Source of the DNA: Hirsutella rhossiliensis
Taxonomy: Eukaryota > Ascomycota > Sordariomycetes > Hypocreales > Ophiocordycipitaceae
Assembly (NCBI RefSeq): GCF_020360975.1
Contig: NW_025408676.1
Coordinates: forward strand, 2,790,001-2,854,000
Direction: 5' to 3'
DNA: 64,000 nt
Below the pieces are notes generated by a model. It was not told the origin of the DNA. It ran no database searches and saw nothing but the letters and a program-made list of their open reading frames with translations. Of the stretch, positions 11,000 to 22,504 are shown piece after piece. A program made the translations under genes and the position numbers. Position 1 is the stretch's first letter. Each line of letters opens with the position of its first letter.

Positions 11000-13478
11000 T
11001 CAACGTGATGCGTTATTCGTCACCGTCTGCAGATACTCCAAGAAGAAGCTCTGCTCTGCCGGAGACATCGGTGTCTCGGTGCCTCTTCGAGACCATGTCG
11101 ACGATGCGCCACCAAACGGGCCCTCGCCGCTGCCAGATGCCGTGGAAACAACCCGGGGCTTGATTGCTTCGCTTCCTTCTTGCCCCTTGTCCATCAAGGG
11201 GCCCTGCTGCTTGCTGAACAGCGACAAAAGCCGTCTCTTCTGCTCGTCCGAGCCTCCAGCCCTGCCGCTGAGCTCACCAGGCCCTGTCATCGTGCTCGCG
11301 TGGGAACTGCCGGCCTGTCCGGGGCCCGCTTGAGCTTGCTCGCCATGCGACGATACTGGAGATAAAATGTGTCCATCATCGCCAAACGTCTGCCCCCGCT
11401 GAAGAATGCGAGTCGGCTGCAGCGGTGCCTGGCCCGAGACTTGTTGAGGCGGTGCCATATTCTCCCAGCCTTGACCATCCGGCGCGCCATGCTGCGCCAA
11501 CCTGGTTCGCGCAAAGACTTGATCCAGAGAGAATGCTCGAGCTTCTGGAACCCGATCACGAAGATTTTGAGATAGCATCGCCTCCATCTTCGCACCTTCT
11601 CTAACTTGCACGGAGCGCGTCGCGTCGCCCTGACAGCCGCCTTGCGCTTCTCGACGTACCGGGGCGGCTTCGGCCTTCTTAAACATCCCCAGTAAGGCTG
11701 ATCGGTGATTGTCGCTGGGAACATTGGCGCCGGATCCGACAAGCTCCGATGAGGCCTGGGGAAGTGATACATGCCTTACCGAGTTGTCGAGCAGTCTCGG
11801 GAGTGCCCGAGGGACAGCGTGACTAGCATACGGAGACAAATTTGGGGTAACATGATGACCTGGCAGAGGCAATCGGTTTAGCCCGCCATTGGCATCTTGC
11901 GCCGGGGGGATGGTAGGGGTCGTATCCCGCTTCAAAACGTTGAGCAGTGCCATTGAGTGGCCATTGAGTTGTACAGGCCGGGAACCCTGCATGGCCTGTG
12001 GTTGTGCTTGGTCTTGACCTTGAGCAGGTTGCGTCTGGGCGTGCCCCGTTTGATGCGCCAACGGCGGTCCATGGAGCGCGCTCTTGTTGAGAACGGCTCT
12101 CTGTACATGAGGCGGCAGTGGCTGTGCGTGAGCCAGAGAAACCTCTTCTCCCGTGGAATAGAGCCGTTGTGCCATTGCCGCGGCGTTCTCTGAAGCGCTC
12201 CGAGGGCTAACGGCGTGCCTCGGCGGCAAGATCGACGGGTCAGTAGTAGGACACGGGGCTAATTGGAAAGCCGGGGGAGGCTCATTTGCGTGTGTATCTG
12301 GTCGAGCAAGTTGCTGGTTGGAGTGATGGTGAGGGTTCCGTGGCTGTGGTGGGTTTGAAATAGTGAGGTCCAGAGGCGTCTGCGGCATACTGGTTCCTCC
12401 CCGTTGACCACCAGCTTGCAAGATGGAGAGAAGAGCACTGCCCTTGTCTTCGTGAGGAGGAGCCTCCAGGCCCTGAATATGAGGCTGCGTCCCAAACAAG
12501 CGCTCAACGCGTTGCTTGGCTCCGTTGAAGTCCTCCATCGCTGGAAAGTGGTTGGGGACACTCCCTGGTGCCCACGTAGCATCCCCGGAACTCGGGGCCT
12601 GGTCAGCGTTGTTAGCTGGCGTCTCACTTGAAACCACTCTCTTCTCGTCCACTTTCTTCTGCGAGGCGATCCATTTCTTCAGTGGTACCAAGAACGGCGC
12701 AACCATGTAGAATTTGCTGCCGCCGCCTCCGGCCCCAGCGTCGTTGCGGTTTTGAGCGCTCTTGTCGCCTCTCTTGCGAAATGTCGGGAGGTCAGAAAGC
12801 TTGTACCACTGGATTTTGCTGATCTCCTTGCGTGTTCGAGGCTGGAAGTCAGTAGCCATCGGAATGTCACGGAAGACGTAGAGGCGAAGTTGCTGCTCTC
12901 TCATGGAGATCTCGATATACTTTGGCCTTTTCTCGGTTGGAGCCAGTCCTGCGGCGCGTAAGTCCAGGCCAGTTTCTTCGTAGACCTCTCGGATAGCGCA
13001 GTCCAGGTCATCCTCGTCCTTGTTGATCTTTCCTCGGGGGAAGCTCCAGCTGGCGCCCTTTTTCCAGCCCTTGACCAACACGACGGAGTCCATTGCCTGG
13101 TTAAGCATGATGGCGCCGCGGACGGGGACTCGCGTTTTGTACTGCAGAAACTCTTCGAACGCCTTGGTGTGGTGTTCGGCGGAGAAAGAAGCCAATAGCG
13201 GACAATGCTGGAAGATTCGCAGGCAAAATATCCGCAGGGACATAGATGGTAGAGTTGGATCAAGCGGGCGGATGAAGTCTTCGTAGAACCATTGAGCTTC
13301 CTCGACCTGGAAGCATATTCGGGCGACCGACGACAAGTCTTCCTGGGGAAGGTTGATGATGAAGCGGACGCAAAGATCGTCCAGCCCTGCCAGCAGTGGT
13401 CAGCGAGACATGCCCCAAACATGGTTGGATGGACATCCTTGACGCACAATCTTCCAACTGCATCTGGGTTCCGGCCAT
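11000..13478 (-). CDS. DCP2: mRNA-decapping enzyme subunit 2 (Nudix hydrolase)
   Basis: A 31-nt first exon (13448-13478) and a long second exon (11000-13386), complement, give about 805 residues. The 61-nt intron splits the Trp codon of LEDW, and removing it restores MQLEDWLDDLCVRFIINLP, the invariant Dcp2 N-terminus. Box A helices are followed by the Nudix domain: GKINKDEDDLDCAIREVYEETGLD at about 129-151 in outline, with catalytic glutamates near residues 147-148 (only the ends of the motif are quoted as GKINKDE and REVYEETG). The C-terminal 500 residues are Gln/Pro/Ser-rich and disordered with repeated LLGMFKK/LLNVLKR/LLSLFSK leucine-rich motifs, as known for Dcp1, Edc3 and Pat1 contact sites. 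It removes the m7G cap in cytoplasmic mRNA decay. Confidence 0.95.
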
Positions 13479-14517
13479 TGCGATTCTTCCACTCAGCCCA
13501 TGCTCCGACGTTTCTCTGTATTCTGAGCAGCGCACGAGGTTGGCGATCAGGACTTTGCCGGGCAGTACTCGAGGCGGAGATGCGAAGGGATGTTGGGCAT
13601 GGTTGACTCCAGGGAGCTCGGGAGGGGAAGTTGATTGTAGCTGGCGCACAGTGTCTGCGCGGCTCTGCAAGCGAGGGTGAACGCAGGCGCGGCGTCGAGG
13701 GGGGCGGTGAATAGCACAGACAACTTGGAGAGTGAAAAGGCCGCAGTCCACGAAAATCGGTGCATGGACGTGAATCAAGCAGCCCGGGGGTCGTTTGGAA
13801 GCGGAGATGGAAATGAGATAAGCGGTGGGTGTGAATGCTGGAAGGAAAACTGTGCTTGGGTGCCCTGTGTGCAGGGCCGTAGACTGTGTGTGTGAAAACA
13901 CTGTGCTGAGCCACATGCATCAGCCGTCGACTGAGCTCGCTTGGAGTGGCGGTGTGTATCTGCCTGGAGCACTGTAGAAGCTCCTGTGTGGCTGGGCTGG
14001 GCTGGGCTGGGCTGCCTCCCAAGAGCCAAGCCGCCACAAGCAAACAGCTCTCTCTGTACAACCTGAGATCCCGTCCCAAATTAACTGATTCTCATTCCAT
14101 GTGGCAGGGTAACTAACCAAATCAGCCATAGCATATTCACCACTAGGAGCTCTCTGAAGGTAGATAAACTCATTCAACGGCGCGTCTGCCTCGCGGCGCT
14201 GTCAAGCCAGTAGGTTCTATGTCCCATTAATCCACCGACGCCGCCGAAAATGACTTTCCTACTTGCCCTGTCCGTAACAGTTCCATCGGTCTTCGCGTGG
14301 AAACCGCCTTCTGGTTAACCATCCAAGTCTCAAGACGGTTTATCTTCTCTCCTTCTCTGTTTTTGCAAAACGCTGGTCTCTTGGCAGAACCAGCAATCAG
14401 TCCAAGTCATCAGCTGACATAATTTGTTTCCTTGCCTCGTGGATTAGCCAGCAAGGTTATGAATGCTTCAGAGGTGTCAACCAATAGCCCCAACTCAAAT
14501 GTATCGTAGGCAGTCAC
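13479..14517. other. Intergenic region between DCP2 and ADE4
   Basis: The presumed DCP2 promoter and leader plus the ADE4 3' UTR. It contains a GGCTG pentamer tandem repeat at 13991-14014. The part next to ADE4 (14050-14517) is more AT-rich than the surroundings. No coding exon was identified. Confidence 0.5.
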
Positions 14518-16848
14518 TTACTTGATATCCTCTCGGTATTCCGGGCTCGTCAAGCCGCTCCCAACAGCATCACCCTCTGATGCCGTCTGTTGGCCCGTGG
14601 CCACATTGACAGGCCCACCACTCGCAACCAACATTTCGTCCGCGTCTTGCTTCTTCTTCCCCCGTAGCTTGCTGAGGTGCTCAAAGTAGCCGTCGGGCAC
14701 CTCCGTGATGTATTTGCCCGAGAACACCCCACCTTCGAAATTATGAACCTTGCTTTCGCCTTCGGCCGCCTGGATACAGGCCGCCTGAAGATCATTGATG
14801 TCCTGGTACACAACTGCGTCGGCTGCGATGTGCTCGGCGATTTCTTGCGAGGTTCTGCCAAAAGCGACGAGTTCTACGATGCCGCGAGTCAGTAGACTAT
14901 AAACGATTATGTCTCGCGGGGATTCTCACCAGCAGGGTCGGCGAGATCTATGCCGTACTTTGGATAAAATTAACGCTGTCAGGAACTGATATTGATAATA
15001 GACGGGGAAGAAATTCCAATGGTGAAGCGGAAATGCCGTGGTCTAGGATCATACTTACAATATGTGGATTTGCGATTGCCGGAGAGCATGAGACGACGTA
15101 GACGCGAACAGCTCCCGCTTCCCTAGCCATTTGAACCTAGTATTTGAAGTCAGTCATCTAATTAATGTCAAGGCAAACAGTGCGTCGTTTGGCTCCAGCT
15201 GGCAAGACGGGGCTGTTCATGGTCAAGGGGCCAAATACAATTTCTCGAGAGGTCGTTCCTCTTACGATTGAATCGTCTACTATGCAAACGTTCTTGCCCT
15301 TGAACTCTGATTCGATAGGCGAGAGCTTCCGACGAACGCCCTTCTTCCTCGCATCTTGCCCGGGAAGAATAAACGTGCGATAGACTTTATTGCACTTAGC
15401 AATGACGCTCATGCCATAAGGGGTCTAGAGCTTACCGTAGCGATTCTTGACGAATGCATTCGAGTACGGCTTATCTAGATATTTCGCTAGAGTAGCCGCC
15501 GCAGTATTACTGGTCTGATTGTAACAGTTAGCAGTTAACTTCCAGTTCCAAACTCTGTCCCATGACTGAAAGCGATGGACCGGGGAATCTCTCACCTCTG
15601 GAACCGGGATAACTGAGGTACGATTAGTCGGCATATCTCGTTACCTCTTCAAAGGTCACGTTACGTACCGACATCAATCTCCTTGATCACCTTTTCACTT
15701 AGTGCTTCCTTCATCTTCTTTGCCAGCTTGACTCCCATGTGTTGTCGACTGCGATGAATGGAAATGCCGTCCATACAACTATCAGGCCTTGCGAAGTAAA
15801 CGTACTCAAAAAGGTCTGGCGTGTAGGATCTTCTCTCCACGATTTGGCGGAAGTGGACGATGCCACCTTTCTGGAGGAAAACAGCTTGTCCGGGCAGAAT
15901 GTCGACAATGTCGGTAAAGCCGAGCTGCCTCAAAGCAATAGATTCCGAGGCGATGAAGTAATCTTTCGCTCCTTCCAAGGTTTGAGATGGTCGTGATCCG
16001 AGGCAGAGAGGGCGAATACCGTTGGCATCCCTAGAGTTAATCGTTTAGTCAAAACCCTTGACTGTAGACAAACATATCAAGCGCCGTACCTGAAACCCAG
16101 AATACCAAAGCCTGTGACCATGGCGGCGCACGCATAACCTCCGATGCATTTGCCATAAACCTCGCGTAGCGCAGTGAAGATGTCATCGACGTTGACTCGA
16201 GTTTTGTTAAGCTCATTCAGAGCATGTGCAAAGACGTTGAGCCTAGGAATTTTACAGTTAGTAAGGCCTTTGAAAAGCGGTGCTTGGCCATGTGGATTTA
16301 CAGTAGCTCGGAGTCTGAATCAGAGTTTACATGGCGACGGGCCTCTGTATCCAAGAACTCGCGAAGGTATTCGGGGTTGATGAGGTTTCCATTGACGCTT
16401 AAAGATAAGCCAAACGGCGAGTTGACGTAGAATGGTTGCGCTTCGGACCTATCGTTTCGAATATTGTTAGCAGATGGTTAGGACAAGTCCTCGCGAGGAG
16501 TAGCGCGTACGCAGATGAACTACCAGCGGTAGGGTACCTCAAGTGCGAGATGCCCATCCATCCAGGAAGATTTTGGATCAAGGCGCTTGCGTTGGCGAAG
16601 TGACTGAAGACTTTCTGAGCCATTCCATTGTTCTTGCATTGGTAGACTCTGCCCCCGGTGTTGCAAACGCTGATGCCCGCGGCATCCTGCCCGCGGTGCT
16701 GCAAGTAGAAGAGCGATTCGTGAAGGTCGACGGCGGCCGTGGTGGCTTTGGGATCACCCAGCTGGAGGTTGGAGTTAGCACAGCTTCATGGATCGTTTTT
16801 TTTTGGTGAGTGGGGGGGATGAACCAGTAGACCGGTGACACCGCACAT
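14518..16848 (-). CDS. ADE4: Amidophosphoribosyltransferase (glutamine PRPP amidotransferase)
   Basis: Eleven exons on the complement: 16825-16848, 16511-16761, 16302-16448, 16090-16242, 15669-16030, 15596-15612, 15436-15514, 15239-15384, 15059-15136, 14930-14957, 14518-14873. All phases close to about 546 residues. The enzyme catalyses the first step of de novo purine synthesis, PRPP plus glutamine to phosphoribosylamine. The catalytic Cys2 (MCGVTGLL), [36 protein letters not shown] and the PRPP loop [12 protein letters not shown] are present, so it looks functional. Ten introns of 51-102 nt are far more than in neighbouring genes; exon 6 is only 17 nt (IPVPE). Third positions look less GC-biased than in adjacent genes. 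The stop TAA lies inside a perfect donor (GTAAGT), so an extra 3' exon is conceivable. Confidence 0.94.
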
Positions 16849-17982
16849 TTCGCCGCGATTGAAGCGAGTATGGCTCGAAGACAAGACGTGTGCGACGCAA
16901 CGGCGCGTTCTGCTCGCGCGATGGAAGCTGGCCGTGAATGAAACGCAGAAAAATGTCCAGTCCCGCGATTTGGAAGAAATTACACGATGGCGCCGCGGGG
17001 CAATGTGGGGGTTTCTACTCTGAACAATGCCCCGCCATCCGCCACAGCCATTCCATTCGGGGCAGCTGCAAACGCAAAGCCACAACAACCTGCATATGCC
17101 TCTTCGATCCGGAAGAACGGAGCATTCAGCTGGTATGACAATAAGCAGGTACAGCCTCAAGTCTGGCCTAGTCCAGTAGTCCAGGGGAGTGGAGCCCTCC
17201 TCTCCCTGCAGTCAATGCCAAACTGTTGAGTGTGTCGTACCGCAGTGGCCATGACTCTCCCAGAGATATCGGGAGCTGCGCCGTTTCTATCACGGACACA
17301 AGAAGATGTACTGTTCCTTGCGTCAAAGACATCTTCGCCGCCGCCGCCGCCGCTGCTGCTGCTGCCTCCACTCTTGGTTTGATATTGGATCTCTACGTCC
17401 AGAGGTCAAACGTCCTGAAATTCACCACGGAGTAACACGCACGCTAACAGCAGGAGGAAACTCGGGGCACGTAGGTAGGGGGGTAGGGTCGGAGGCCCCC
17501 CGGGTCTCGCACGTGACCCCCGCCTTGGGGCGAATCCGTCAAGTCAGTGCAACTGCAACAAAGCAATTACTGTACCTCTGATGTAATTACAGTATGCGCT
17601 GCAGACCGCCCGCGGCAAGATTGGGTCGCGTGTGCCGCATTACATCATCGTTGCCGGCCCGCACCACCGGAAACAAGATTTCCAAGTCGAGTTTCTTTCC
17701 AGGTCCAGCGCCACTCGATGTGGCGGCTGCTGAGAATAAAGAGCGCCTGCTGCCTTGTTGTTCCTTAGAAGTCCCCGGGTCCTTTCTCTACCCTTTCAAT
17801 TGCCCTTTCTCCTGCCTGGCCGGCTTTGTGCTAAATCGAGCAGGCTACGGCGCCTCCTGAAACAAGTACCCGCGACTGCTCCGCCAATCGACCAGCCGGC
17901 GGCTCGTCAAAGGCGCCAGCACCGCTCTCCATAAATACCCTTCACCTCGCTGCTCGTCACATCCAGCCTGCACACAGCAGTC
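16849..17982. other. Divergent intergenic promoter region of ADE4 and the DUF4112 gene
   Basis: Contains a GCC/GCT trinucleotide run at 17335-17370 and a single TGACTC (Gcn4/CPC1-type core) at 17252-17257, about 400 bp upstream of ADE4, which is weak evidence alone. A CACGTG core lies near 17510. No convincing coding exon was seen. Confidence 0.5.
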
Positions 17983-18930
17983 ATGGCTTCCCTTGTCGCA
18001 AAGGTCGTAAGCAAGAAGATTCTGGGGGAGGGCCTGCAGAACAAGTTTGGCACCGAGGTAATTGCGCCTCCGACTCGGCTCACGCGACTCCTCTGCTAAC
18101 CGACGCTTCACGTCTCCAGGACCCTTATTTCGAGCATGTTCCCGCCACTCGACTTGATGGGAGGCCCACGGGCAAGTTCAAGAAGCGCAAGAAGGCTCTG
18201 CCCCCCGGCATCTCGGAGCACGATGGAAAGGTCTTGACCAAGGTCAAGAGGCGAGCATACCGCCTTGATCTGGCGCTATGCAGTTTCCTTGGCATTCGCT
18301 TCGGCTGGGGCAGTGTCATTGGACTGGTTCCTGCGTAAGACTTGTTGACGCCCACGTCCCGTACGGTTGCGCTAATAACTTGTCAGCATCGGAGACGCCT
18401 TGGACACCTTCATGGCCCTGATGGTCTTCAAAACTTGCTGTCAGGTCGAGGGAGGCCTCCCAAACGCCACCAAGATGTACATGATCTTCAACATTGCCCT
18501 TGACTTCGGCATCGGCCTGGTGCCCTTCCTCGGCGACCTCGCTGACGCCGCCTTCAAGGCCAATTCTCGCAACGCCCTGCTACTGGAGCAGCACCTGCGC
18601 GAGAAGGGCAAAAAAGAACTGCGAAAGAGCGGTCAGCCCATCCCCGCAATTGACCCGAGCAGCCCCGAAGAGTTCGACAGGATGCGGCAAGAAAGTCCTC
18701 CTGGATACCAGACGAATCCCCCGTCTCGCCATGGAACTACGGTCGCGGCGCCTCGGCCCAGTCGAGACGATCGCATGCCCCGCGCTCCAGAGGAAGCCCG
18801 GGTTCGCGGCGGCGGGGGTGGCTGGTTCGGCCGCAACCAAACCCGCCCTCACGACATCGAGAGGGGACCGGACGACGACAGACACGCCAGAGCGCCGGCA
18901 ACAAAAGGGCAGCGCAGGGGCGCGAGATAA
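17983..18930 (+). CDS. DUF4112-domain membrane protein
   Basis: Exons 17983-18057, 18120-18334 and 18387-18930 give about 277 residues. After a short N-terminus (MASLVAKVVSKKILGEGLQ) and a basic segment (KFKKRKKALP), the DUF4112 domain covers roughly residues 65-165 with the signatures GIRFGWGSVIGLVPAIGD, GGLPNA and DFGIGLVPFLGDLADA, which include hydrophobic helical hairpins. The C-terminal third is disordered, rich in Arg, Pro and Gly (RGGGGGWFGRN). The domain occurs in bacteria and fungi with no known biochemical function; the protein is probably membrane-associated. Splice sites and phases are all canonical. Confidence 0.88.
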
Positions 18931-19982
18931 GTCGTCCCACAGGTGTGCAAGGAGAGGCTCGACAGGACCCCGCCGGCGTCTCTTTCCATGGGAAGGGGGA
19001 TGCAGGCTGGTGGGCCGATTGCTTTACATATGATACCAAGGGCTGAAGCAGCATGTATGGAGTATATAGTTACCGCACAGATGATTTTGTTTTCCGGGTT
19101 AGAGATGGGCAGTCTGCCAAGGCTCTCGGCACAATGGTTTAGGCATAATGAAGATGGCTAGTGTGTTTTGGCAGGATCTGATAAGAGTCATAGGGTCATC
19201 TCGGGATATCCGAATGTTCATGGTTCCACATGCAAGGAAGGGGGTGTGCTTTTACTGCCCATTGTATGTACGAACAGTACTTCGACGTACGAATATACAG
19301 GGTAGAATCATACCTAGGTGCCGAGCATTTGTGCCCCTCGTCCTGGCTTTGCATTCCTCCCTTGACGGCGATGGGCAAGTTGGGCATCCGCGTCTCCCTG
19401 ATTAGCTTGCGTCGAGGTGTTGAGCCGAGACACAACAGCCCATCTCCGAGCTGCTCTCCGAGGTGGCGTTACGACTGAGATTTGGCTCCACAGCGGAACG
19501 AGAAACGGTGTTGGCCCTGCTGATTGATAAGTCGGAGCTCTTTACACGCCCTGTCTGTGGGGCATCATGGACGCGTCGCAGCCCATTGACGCGTCTCCCA
19601 CGGCTGAGCGAAGTCGGTGGCTGGTACTAATTTTAGTGATTTGGCGCACAAAGCAACCCTGGCTGCCTAACAAGTACACGGTGTTTGCACTGTATACGGC
19701 GAACGCGTTACCCGAGCATCCCCAATTCCTCGCCAGCCTCTTCAAGAGCCTTAATTGATCGCTCCAGTTAATTAAAAGGAGACTGGTCCACCCTGAAAAC
19801 ACGCTTCCGACGCGTCGCGGCTCACGTGACAGCGCATTGCTCCCTCATTACAAAAACCTCTTGACACCACCTCCCTCCTCTTTCCACAATCGCGTCCGCA
19901 CACCAACTTGCAGGCCGAGCAGAAGCTGAATCACTTTACGCGTCTTCCTTGCCTCATCAGCCTTTCTCTCTCAACGCTTGCA
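18931..19982. other. Intergenic region upstream of the RNR small-subunit gene
   Basis: The first half is the DUF4112 3' region with a TACCTAGG word at 19311-19318. The second half is the RNR promoter with five ACGCGT sites listed separately and a CACGTG core near 19822. No coding exon was seen. Confidence 0.55.
19571..19943. promoter_or_regulatory. Cluster of five MCB (ACGCGT) sites upstream of RNR2
   Basis: Exact ACGCGT hexamers occur at 19571-19576, 19589-19594, 19703-19708, 19810-19815 and 19938-19943, all within 412 bp of the RNR start codon. ACGCGT is the MluI cell-cycle box bound by Mbp1-Swi6/MBF in yeasts. Occupancy and function in this organism are inferred. Confidence 0.7.
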
Positions 19983-21449
19983 ATGGCCTCTCAGATCACC
20001 CCATCCAAGCAGGTGAGTTCACCTTGTGCCACTGCCCCTTCTCGTCGCCAGTTGTTCTATTGCCCCGTTCACGACTGACCGCCCTGGGATTAGGCCGCTT
20101 CTGCCATCGAGTCACTCAAGATGGAGTCTCCCATCAAGAAGCTGGATTTCACCACCACCACCAACAAGGAGAACCAGCCTTTCGATGAAGCCGCCGTGTC
20201 CGCCCTGGCCGACCAAGTCGATGCCAGCCCCAAGTCCGCCCCTGAGGAGAGCAAATTGGCCACCAAAGAGGAGAAGCCTGCTGCTTCTGCACTCAAGCCT
20301 GAGGAGGCCGACGAGCCCCTCTTGCAAGAAAATCCTCAGCGATTTGTCCTGTTCCCAATCAAGTATCACGAGGTATGTCACGCGTCAAAGACGCGTAAAG
20401 TGATTCGCGGGTGTGACGTTTTGGCTGACAGCTGCATCTGTCTAGATCTGGCAAATGTACAAAAAGGCCGAGGCATCCTTTTGGACGGCCGAAGAGATTG
20501 ATCTCTCCAAGGACATGCATGACTGGAACAACCGCCTGAATGATGACGAGAAATACTTTGTCTCCCATATCCTGGCTTTCTTCGCCGCCTCTGATGGCAT
20601 CGTCAACGAGAACCTCGTCGAACGGTTCAGTGGCGAGGTCCAGATTCCCGAGGCTCGCTGCTTCTACGGTTTCCAGATCATGATGGAGAATATCCATTCC
20701 GAGACGTACTCTCTCCTGATTGATACCTACATCAAGGAGCATGCTCAGAGGACCTACCTTTTCAACGCCATTGAAACCAGTAGGTCACTCTGACATGCAT
20801 CACAATTCAACGGCTACTGACAAAAATTCTAGTTCCTTGCATTCGCAAGAAGGCTGATTGGGCCCTCCGATGGATCCAGGACAAGGATTCATCTTTTGCT
20901 CAGCGTCTGGTGGCCTTTGCTGCGGTCGAGGGCATTTTCTTCAGCGGAGCATTTGCATCCATCTTCTGGCTCAAGAAGCGTGGTCTCATGCCTGGCCTGA
21001 CCTTTTCCAACGAGCTCATCTCCCGCGATGAGGGTCTGCACACCGACTTTGCCTGCCTCTTGCACTCTCACATGAAGCACCGTGCCAGCAAAGAGGTCAT
21101 CCAGGGCATCATCACGGACGCCGTTACCATTGAACAGGAGTTTTTGACTGAGGCTCTGCCATGTGCCCTGCTTGGCATGAACGCCACTTTGATGAAGCAG
21201 TACATTGAGTTTGTCGCCGACCGCCTCCTTGTGGCCCTTGGCAACGAGAAGGTGTACAAGTCATCTAACCCCTTTGACTTCATGGAAAACATCTCTCTGG
21301 GTGGCAAGACCAACTTCTTCGAGAAGCGGGTGGGCGACTACCAAAAGGCCGGTGTCTTGGCCAGCGCCAAGAAGAACGGCGATGAGGGCTCCACTCCTGG
21401 CGGGGAAAAGACCGAGGGCGGCGACTTTTCCTTTGACGACGACTTTTGA
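19983..21449 (+). CDS. RNR2: Ribonucleoside-diphosphate reductase small subunit (R2)
   Basis: Exons 19983-20012, 20094-20372, 20446-20779 and 20833-21449 give about 419 residues. The protein supplies the di-iron tyrosyl radical to the large subunit for making dNTPs. Visible R2 signatures are [40 protein letters not shown] with the radical Tyr at about 191, [32 protein letters not shown] and [13 protein letters not shown]. The C-terminus ends in FSFDDDF, the type of acidic aromatic tail that docks on R1. The disordered N-terminus has KENQP-like and Lys/Glu-rich sequence. Seven ACGCGT boxes in the promoter and second intron suggest G1/S-periodic expression. Start is the ATG at 19983, followed by a ten-codon first exon. 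Confidence 0.97.
20380..20396. promoter_or_regulatory. Pair of intronic MCB (ACGCGT) sites in RNR2
   Basis: Two exact ACGCGT hexamers (20380-20385 and 20391-20396) lie 11 bp apart at the 5' end of the second RNR2 intron (20373-20445). They match the promoter cluster, but their regulatory role is inferred. Confidence 0.5.
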
Positions 21450-21923
21450 TGCAAAAGAGATAACCCCCCTCCCCTCTCCGTTTTCGTATATACCCTTCCA
21501 CACTGCTTCCCCTCTCTTACAATGTACCTTGGAAGAGGTTGGTCAGGTCTTACGGCCAAGACAGGGGCGTCTTTTACTCGGGCGTTGATGACTTGTCCGG
21601 TTGTCGTTGGATTCTGAGCCCAGGCTCAGGTATAAACAGGCGTCATGGCGTTCTATATGGTTGGGCATGGTAATGATGGCCTTGGAAATGGCCTTGGATT
21701 GGATGGACCATGATGTATTGTAGCACGTTGGGGACGACGATGAAAGAACCGATCCGACTGAAACCAAACGAGTTTTTACCGCTTGCTCTTCTATGTGTGA
21801 CCAGGTGATGACCATGCCGAGATCCATCCGAAATCGCCGAGGCCGCAACAGTCGTCTCGCCGCTGCGATGCCCGACGACGCATGGGCCACACGATTGAGT
21901 ACGGTTGCAGTGATGGGGGTGGC
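21450..21923. other. Convergent 3' intergenic region
   Basis: Spacer between the RNR2 and SRP9-like stop codons, presumably both 3' UTRs. No other structure noted. Confidence 0.5.
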
Positions 21924-22504
21924 TCATTTCCGACCCTTTCTCTTTCTTTTCGCAGTTCCTCCTTGTTGGGGGGCCTGCGCGGCGGCCGCTGACTCGGGCC
22001 TGTCCTTGGCGGCGACGTCGGTGCTCGCCGGAGCGTCCAGCATGGGCTCGTCGATGTCCTCGGCAGGTACGGCGGCCATGACCCTCCCGAGCCGGCCCAG
22101 GGCCGAGTAGACGAGGCGGGAGACCTCTGCGGCCTTTGCGGTGCGGTACTTGAGCGTGACGCCGCTCACGGGGTCGTACGTCTTGAGGACGAGGCTGCCG
22201 CGGGGGGGCTTGGCTGCCGCGACGTCCGTGTCCGTCGAGGCGGCGGCGTCGCCTTCCTGCAGCTTCCTGGCGCCGGGCCGGGCAGTCCCGATGGAGTATC
22301 TAGTCGTGATTCGGGTCTGTGGTTTTTTTTTGGCGACAAGGTCAGCGCGCGCGAGCTCGGATGCAGGTGAGGATTGACCGGGGGGGGGGGATTATGTTTG
22401 GGTTGGTGAGGAAAGGGCGGTGCGTTGCGTACGGTAGAGGGGCGGGCCTCGAGGAGGAGGACCGACTGCTCGACCCATTCCTGGCTCGACTTGAAGTAGG
22501 GCAT
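21924..22504 (-). CDS. Signal recognition particle SRP9/SRP21-family subunit
   Basis: Exons 22433-22504 and 21924-22316 (complement) give about 154 residues. The N-terminus MPYFKSSQEWVEQSVLLLEARPSTTR in outline (MPYFKSSQEWVEQS quoted, then LLLEARPS) and YDPVSGVTLKYRTAKAAEV, LGRLGRVMAA match the SRP9-21 domain that binds the Alu part of SRP RNA and slows elongation during targeting to the ER. Fungal versions are longer than animal SRP9 and end in a basic tail, here KRKRKGRK. The ATG at 22504 is the first in frame. The single 116-nt intron carries an 11-base G run at 22380-22390 and a T tract. The gene lies convergent to RNR2. Confidence 0.82.

Noticed and set aside
16302..16448. ADE4 as a degraded pseudogene because stops occur in every frame across the locus
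   Set aside because: All stops fall inside introns with good borders; the spliced frame is complete with the catalytic cysteine and PRPP loop.
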